64,000 nt of DNA. Source: Ilyonectria destructans. Taxonomy: Eukaryota; Ascomycota; Sordariomycetes; Hypocreales; Nectriaceae. The DNA is taken from assembly GCA_020740775.1 (NCBI GenBank), contig JAHEWK010000007.1, forward strand, positions 2,418,001 to 2,482,000. Direction: 5' to 3'. Shown piece by piece: positions 58,408 to 64,000 of this stretch (positions are counted from its first letter, which is position 1; every line of letters starts with the position of its first letter). A program made the translations under genes and the position numbers. The notes under the pieces are model-generated. The model saw only the letters and a program-made list of their open reading frames with translations, did not search any database and had not been told where the DNA came from.

Positions 58408-60150
58408 TTAACGTACTATATCCCGATACAGTGGCAAACAGTACCTGCCAAGTTGTCGCCCAGCGTGAGCCCCAAAACCTTCCGGTTGATCAATGTTACT
58501 CCCTTTATCATCAACAGCCTCCCAATCCAGCCACTTTCCACTCGGGGTCAGCATCGACCACACTTCGCCGTCGATACTAACCTTGAAAACAGTTTCTCGC
58601 CTGGAGCTAAAGCCAGCTGGGCGGTCTGCATACAACTCATATCGCCAGTATGTTCCCTTCGGTATATCGTACCACCAGCCTAGGCGTTCAAGGTCATGGC
58701 GTTCAACTTCCAAAACCGTTGAAGGGTAATTCCCCTTGAATAAAACTAGAGACAGGGTCCCTTGCTTCACAATGTCTGGAATAAATCTTTGCTCAACAGA
58801 CATTTTGGCATGTGCCATTGTCTCTCGGAACATTCGAACTCGCATCGATTGGAAATCCTGTTGCCATGCAAAGCATGCTCGCTCAAGTTGGTTGCGATCC
58901 ACATCAGCCCACGCCCATTCCAGATATTCGGTTGTCAAAATTCCATGGCGGCGAGAGGCTTTGAGAACCTTGATAACGGACAAGCTTTCAGCGTCAGGGT
59001 TGGTTCGGCCACCTTCCCAATCGAATCTCATAGCTTCAGCTAAACTCTTGATGACCTTTTCGAAATACGCGTCAACAAGCAGATCGACTGAAAATCCCTC
59101 TGCGACAGTATTACAACATTTCTTGGTAGTCAGAAAAGCTCTGACTTCTCCGATAACATCTGCTGGAAATGGGTCCTTTCGGAGTATTTCTTTCCATACC
59201 GCTTTTTGCATGGATGCTATAATAGAAATTAGATTGTCCGGGTATTTCTGTGGCATTGCGCCCCAGTTTCTTCTCGATTCGTTGAAGTAGTTGCACCGTC
59301 GGGCCACTCCTTTTTCTGTCCGTCCCAACACGTCTCCTAGATGGTCAAACGGATCGGATCGGATAAAATCATCTTCTCGCTTCTCGCTGATGTCGCGATA
59401 CAAGGCGTTATCGAGATACCTGCGACAATTCCGTTCGTTGTCTGCGACCATCGTTAGGTAAGAGCCAACTAATCCATCGGCATTCTGTTGATCATTCTCG
59501 GGTTGAGATATTCCATTAGAATATTGAAGCAAATCCAGATCTCTTTGTCTCTGCTCTTTCTCGTCATGTTCGATCAAAGCGACCTTTCTGCCGGCGCCAT
59601 CTTCTTGACATTGCGTTCTGTACCAACCAACGTTATCCCAAGTGTTCGAGACCCCTTGTAGAACCCTGTGAAGGGCCATGCGTCTCTCTTCCTCTACATC
59701 GAGCGATAAGGACTCTGCATGGGACGATTCAACCGGCTGCGCTCGTTGTCGACGGGGCGGGAGATTGGGAGCACCCTTGCCATGCTTCTTCTTTTTATCG
59801 TCGGAGTCGGAGTCGTCGGAATCATCGTCGTCGCATTTTCCAAGCCTACGCCTGCGCCTTTCTTTCTGGTCATTTTGACGTCTTTGTGGGGTCGACGTTG
59901 CTCGCGATGAACTGGTTGGGGGAGGGTCTGCTCTCACAGAGACTGGTCGCCGAGAGACATGGCCTGCGACATTGCGGTACTCTGGATCTGGCAGTCCGGT
60001 ATCGTGTTCGGGTAAGCTGTGATTGGATTTGGGGCTGGACTTCGCGTGGAAAATAGATTGCTGTGACTTGACGGATTTCGCGACGAGGCTGTGTTGGGCA
60101 TCAAGGACCACGCCGTTCTCCGGATTTGTCGCACTGCCTTGTAGCGTCAT
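58408..60150 (-). CDS. Unknown protein, 580 aa, with charged disordered N-terminal third
   Basis: Single long frame with ATG at 60150 and good coding character. Residues 1-150 are disordered: Ser/Pro-rich, then an Arg-rich patch (KERRRRRLGK), an Asp/Ser run and a KKKKHGK patch that could be nuclear-localisation signals. Residues ~150-430 look helical (NNERNCRRYLDNALYRDI…, WKEILRKDPFPADVIGEV). The last ~130 residues look like a beta-rich module (YPSTVLEVERHDLERLGWWYDIPKGTYWRYELYA split over several strands). I recognise no family. It lies between the peptidase-like and DUF6594 genes. Confidence 0.65.
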   Translation of the reverse strand: MTLQGSATNPENGVVLDAQHSLVAKSVKSQQSIFHAKSSPKSNHSLPEHDTGLPDPEYRNVAGHVSRRPVSVRADPPPTSSSRATSTPQRRQNDQKERRRRRLGKCDDDDSDDSDSDDKKKKHGKGAPNLPPRRQRAQPVESSHAESLSLDVEEERRMALHRVLQGVSNTWDNVGWYRTQCQEDGAGRKVALIEHDEKEQRQRDLDLLQYSNGISQPENDQQNADGLVGSYLTMVADNERNCRRYLDNALYRDISEKREDDFIRSDPFDHLGDVLGRTEKGVARRCNYFNESRRNWGAMPQKYPDNLISIIASMQKAVWKEILRKDPFPADVIGEVRAFLTTKKCCNTVAEGFSVDLLVDAYFEKVIKSLAEAMRFDWEGGRTNPDAESLSVIKVLKASRRHGILTTEYLEWAWADVDRNQLERACFAWQQDFQSMRVRMFRETMAHAKMSVEQRFIPDIVKQGTLSLVLFKGNYPSTVLEVERHDLERLGWWYDIPKGTYWRYELYADRPAGFSSRRETVFKVSIDGEVWSMLTPSGKWLDWEAVDDKGSNIDQPEGFGAHAGRQLGRYCLPLYRDIVR

Positions 60151-60443
60151 CTGGAATGACTTTATGCGGTGACTTTGCTGATTGAGTGGTGTTGGTCAAA
60201 GTGTAATAACTAGAATAAAGGTGCAAGCTTCGGAGAGATGGCGGAGTAAATGTTCGCTGGAATGAGCGGAATGAGCAGAATGCCCAACTTGGTTGCCTCT
60301 TTGCCTCTTTTGCCTCGTTCTGCCTTACTGCGCCGCAATCGCCACCACTTGATTGGATATCTGCAACCAATTCAGACCATCCAATCAAATCAAATGAAAG
60401 GCATCATGTGACATAAGGCTGCATTTCTAAAGACCAGCCCCCA

Positions 60444-61522
60444 ATGTCAGAATGTATCCGCCAAAGACTTCATTCAATCAAGAAACGCAGCGAAATGGGA
60501 TCTAGGCCATCGGCAGATACAACACGGTCTTCCACCTCTCGAAAGAGGTCTGTTGGAAATACTTCCCTGCACACAATTCCGGAGGCTCCACCCACAGAAG
60601 AGGAGATCCTCCAGAAGCCATGGAAGTTCATCGGATACAGGGGATACGCCAAATTCATCTCCTCCGAGGACGACTTCTTCATCCTTCGCCGCTTTGATAC
60701 GCTGAATACCAGAATTGCCTTAGCACTCCAAGACGAAATTTGCGAACTCGAGGAGGAGCTTTCTGAACTGGACATCGCGTATAGCAGGAGAGACTGCGAT
60801 GATCTGAGCAACGGCACTTTCCGAGACGACGATGTTGAGGAACGAAGGACTTTGATCGGAGAAATAGCCAAGAAGTTGTTTAAATATAGTAAGGCACTTT
60901 TAATCTCTCAAACCACAAAGCACTGATAATTTTAGACGAATATGTGCTTCAACAATCGAGTTTAAGGAAATACCCCCAAGCGCCAAGCCGAGATGTCAAA
61001 AGCATACAAAATTGGCACTACAACTACGACTACAAGGCAATAGCAGCAGAGGAACAAAGTTACCTAGGTCATGAAAAGGACTTATTGTGTGTGGTGCAAA
61101 GAGACAAGGCCCCTCTGCGTCGCCTGATCGACAAATCGCAGCGGCTACGCACACTCCCAATATGGAAGAACAAGACCAAACAAGCTCCAGATGTTGACAT
61201 GCAACACGTCTCATACTATTCTGACAAACGGATTGATGGATTTGCCTCTGGTGTGATTGTGGCGGTTGGTGTAATAATGCTCATTACGCCTATCTGGATC
61301 CTCCAAGCAATGAAGACTCTACAGGCCAAATTAGCGGTAATAACGATTTTCGTGTTTGCCTTCTTGCTCATATTGTCGTTTCCAATGGCTTCAAAACCAT
61401 TTGAGGCCTTGGGTGCAACAGCAGCGTAAGTAAAGTTGAGAAATCTCCCGTTGAAATGTGGACTAACAAGTCTTAGATACGCAGCGGTTCTGATGGTTTT
61501 CATCCAGTTTGGTACCACATAA
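60444..61522 (+). CDS. DUF6594 family membrane protein
   Basis: Model: join(60444..60888,60936..61425,61477..61522), 326 aa, introns 47 and 51 nt (both with clear branch sites). DUF6594 pattern: 'GYRGYAKFISSEDDFFILRRF', LNTRIALALQDEICELEEEL, 'NGTFRDDDVEERRTLIGEI', 'NEYVLQQSSLRKYPQAPSRD', then three C-terminal membrane segments (GFASGVIVAVGVIMLITPIW; LAVITIFVFAFLLIL; AYAAVLMVFIQFGTT, the last supplied by the tiny third exon). Large, uncharacterised fungal family. An alternative start at 60495 is possible. Confidence 0.85.
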
Positions 61523-62130
61523 CCCACATTCTAGTTTCGGATGGCTTCAGCAAAGAAACGGAGATTCGATCTGATTAACAGTCGATACGCAGACTGATAT
61601 AGGCGGTGAAGTTGAGATCTGGCCCTAACGAGTTGGAAGGGGTGGTTAAATAAGCATTGTCAAGAATCCTCGTTCTTGCCATTATATTTTTATATTCATC
61701 ACCGGATCATACCATCAACAAAGGATAATGCAATTGCTATGTCATAGTTGTATTCACAAAACTAGTCTAATCTAGGGTCATCCCTTCAAGAGGTCGCATT
61801 GAAGTTTGCTGACTTCGCACACCTCTGTGATCCTTCAGCGGCGGCATAAATGAAATGTCATTCTTCCCATCAAGTTCACTTTTCCTTAAAATATCCAAGC
61901 TGGCCATTCAAATTAAAGGGTCATCTACATCTACGGTGGGACGAACTCAGTTTATTCACCGAACTAGAAGAAAAGTCGAGATCGAGTTGACTGATGGACT
62001 GCATTACATCTCCATTGAATATTCGAACCCGGGCATCGAGTCAGAGACGAGGTCATCTTCGGCAAAAATTGCAATATGCATGGACCTGCAGAAACGGGAT
62101 CCCTCCTAACCTAAGGATAAAAGGAGAGAA
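61523..62130. other. Intergenic between convergent genes
   Basis: About 610 bp. An 84-codon frame at 61855-62109 shows no recognisable family and is not called. Confidence 0.5.
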
Positions 62131-63455
62131 CTAGTTGAGCTTATGTACAATCTTATAACCCGAGATCTTGCCATCCCTGAAGGCTTGAAAGCCTTCATCG
62201 ACTCCACTCAAGCCCTGATCAATTACCCACGGGGTGTTTGGGCGAATCTTTCCCTGACTAAGTAAGCCAGGAAGCGTCTGATAAAATTCCGTGGCGAGTT
62301 GGTGGTCCTCCTCGGATGCCTATTGAACGTCAGTACATAGCAGAAGGACAGTTTCTACTTATAAGTACAGCTCACAGGTAAGATGCGGGAGCCCATCTGA
62401 TGCTCCTTCAAGAATGATGTGAAGACAAGAATAGATGTAATCTTGGTTCGCGATGACACATGTTCGGTGAACTCTTTACTTGGACGCACGGTGCAAAGAA
62501 TCCCTCCTGCCTCTCGCATGGCCGTAGATGCTGTAGCAGACGACGTCTCGTTCCCGATCGTGTCGAAAATGTACTTTAGATTAGGCAAGGCAGTTTGAAT
62601 CTTTTTCACAACCTCGGAGTCTTTGTAGTCAAAGACGTATTTCGCGCCCAGGGAATGGAGCAGCGGAAAATGGCGCGGGCTGCAGACTGTGGCCACTTTG
62701 AAACCGAACAGGGATGCAATTTGTACGGCATAGAGACCGACGCTAGCTGATAATCGTGTCAGCAATTTCCGTATCAATGTTGAAAGCTCGTGGAAGCCTA
62801 CTGCTTCCAGCCCAGACAAGTAGCTCTACGTCGGAGCCTAGTGTTCGATCGATGTTAAGGCTCTGGGACCTAAATAAGGCCAGCCATGCAGTCGTCGCTG
62901 CCAATGGCACCGTCGCTGCCTGCTCCAGCGGGGTATTGTCTGGAATCTTAAAGCAAATATTCTCGTCCGCAATCGTGTAGTCGCTGTAGGCTCCCAGGCC
63001 TTCGATTTCGCCTTTAAAGAAGGATATCAGTTAGCGGAGAACTTGTTCATGAATCACTGAGACAACCCACCTCCCCATATCAAGCCGGCAACCATATCGC
63101 CCTTCTTCAGACGTGAGACGTTGCTACCAACAGCGTCTACACTGCCCGCAAAGTCACAGCCTAAGACACGCCCGTCTCCAAAGATCTTGTTGTCGAAGCA
63201 CAGGACATCTGTCGGATTCTGCGCTGCGAACGCCACCTTGATGAGGGCTTGGTTGGATGCCAGCTGAGGTATGGCAACATGTTCCTTGACGAGAGTAGGC
63301 TTTCCGTACTTCTCCCGGATCACCAATGCTTTGCAAGTCTGTGGGCTCATAGTGTGGAAGAAAGGAGAGCGAATTGGCGGAGGTGCGCGGAGAAGAGTTG
63401 ATGGCGAACGATGGAAGGACGCGAGAGGCCTAAACCGCTGAATCCTCATGTCCAT
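62131..63455 (-). CDS. MDR oxidoreductase (zinc-independent enoyl-reductase-like), possibly mitochondrial
   Basis: Model: complement(join(62131..62319,62376..62746,62802..63011,63071..63455)), introns 56, 55 and 59 nt. The start is either 63455/63449 (382-384 aa, with an Arg-rich presequence RIQRFRPLASFHRSPSTLL) or 63350 (349 aa, MSPQTCKALV). The GroES-like part has NQALIKVAFAAQNPTDVLCF and 'VLGCDFAGSVDAVG'. The cofactor motif GSTSVGLYAVQIAS is created by splicing. 'LGAKYVFDYKDSEVV' and the C-terminal DGKISGYKIVHKLN follow. This matches the fungal trans-enoyl-reductase/quinone-reductase-like MDR group (LovC/ToxD relatives) that uses NADPH. Substrate unknown. The two possible starts suggest mitochondrial versus cytosolic forms. 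Confidence 0.88.
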
Positions 63456-64000
63456 GATGAAATACAATTGGAAGGAGTGAGCTGCTATTTTTGCAGACAA
63501 CTGAGGGCATTAAATACATTTCGCTCGCCCCTGCGCTTAGAAATCAAATTTACTGAAAGTAAATAACTGCCTGAGGTGGTTATTGGCACCGACAAGGGAT
63601 CGAGCCCGAGATTGTAAGTGCCTAAGGCGGTTATTATCCATTATGAAACGCCAAGATCAACATTCCTCATTCGGATTTGTAAAGCTCGTCTATCCACTTT
63701 ACTTCACGTCAATCACAAGAATTATAATCTTCATCAATTATTGATATGAAAGGAGTTGAAGAACCATGTATCCGCTAGATGCCCACCTTGTCTTGGTCTG
63801 GATGCTAGTGATAAGCGTCTTGCTATTTCGATTGCATGCGACCCAGAACCGTGGGCTATTTGAGCTTATATTTAGGGTTAATCTCAAATGTTGAAGCATT
63901 CCCTGAGTTTCTGGTCGTAGCAATGCGCCAATGTCGCTAGTATTGTATTCTCGATCAATTGCTCTTGAGACTTGTCCCCATGGCGCTCACCCGCTTTACC
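63456..64000. other. Right-edge intergenic sequence
   Basis: Promoter side of the MDR gene. AT-rich toward the window end; no gene recognised. Confidence 0.5.
63564..63635. repeat. Pair of imperfect 21-bp direct repeats
   Basis: 63564-63584 and 63615-63635 differ at 3 of 21 positions and lie 51 bp apart, ~110 bp upstream of the MDR start. They could be paired protein-binding sites or chance duplication. Confidence 0.3.

Overview
This is nuclear DNA of a filamentous ascomycete (Pezizomycotina). Genes are cut by short introns, mostly 45-95 nt, with GT-AG ends and CTGAC/CTAAC-like branch sites. The families are typical of that group: C6 transcription factor, RTA1, DUF7708, DUF7025-AAA, DUF6594, GH11 xylanase, CE5 esterase, fungal tannase. 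The species cannot be named from the sequence alone. About 25 protein genes can be supported. Exon boundaries were read by eye; in every multi-exon model the exon phases join and the total is a whole number of codons.

Layout. 1-12.5 kb: the 3' part of a C6 transcription factor, an RTA1 membrane protein, a THEM6-like thioesterase, a small secreted cysteine-rich protein with a broken tandem copy, a peroxisomal crotonase, a haem-thiolate peroxygenase and a zinc-finger membrane protein. 13.7-29.5 kb: an island of proteins resembling fungal innate-immunity or heterokaryon-incompatibility machinery. It holds a DUF7025-AAA ATPase divergent from a DUF7708 protein, a candidate gasdermin-like pore-former divergent from a DUF7580-like/subtilisin (S8) protease, a C2H2 protein, and an ankyrin protein with a DYW-type deaminase end. 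30.4-33.1 kb: a divergent xylan-degrading pair (CE5 acetylxylan esterase and GH11 xylanase). 33.4-39.3 kb: a second DUF7708 gene and a second DUF7025-AAA gene, with a Gln-rich Med15-like fragment between them. 39.6-40.25 kb: an AT/TpA-rich block, probably a decayed repeat. 40.25-64 kb: an APH-type kinase, two MDR oxidoreductases, an arylsulfotransferase, a HeLo-like/ankyrin protein with homogenised 306-bp repeats, a tannase-family esterase, a DHA2-type MFS transporter, a trypsin-like peptidase with Thr where the catalytic Ser should be, a large unknown protein, and a DUF6594 membrane protein.

How they may work together. The most notable unit is the candidate gasdermin-like gene (20019-20825) head to head with the S8 protease gene (21841-24957). 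This layout matches the HET-Q1/HET-Q2 and RCD-1 type cell-death modules, where a subtilisin-like protease trims a short C-terminal tail to release a membrane-permeabilising N-terminal part. The AAA + DUF7708 combination occurs twice within 26 kb, which suggests a duplicated two-gene functional unit. CE5 and GH11 would act together on acetylated xylan. All functional statements are homology- or context-based.
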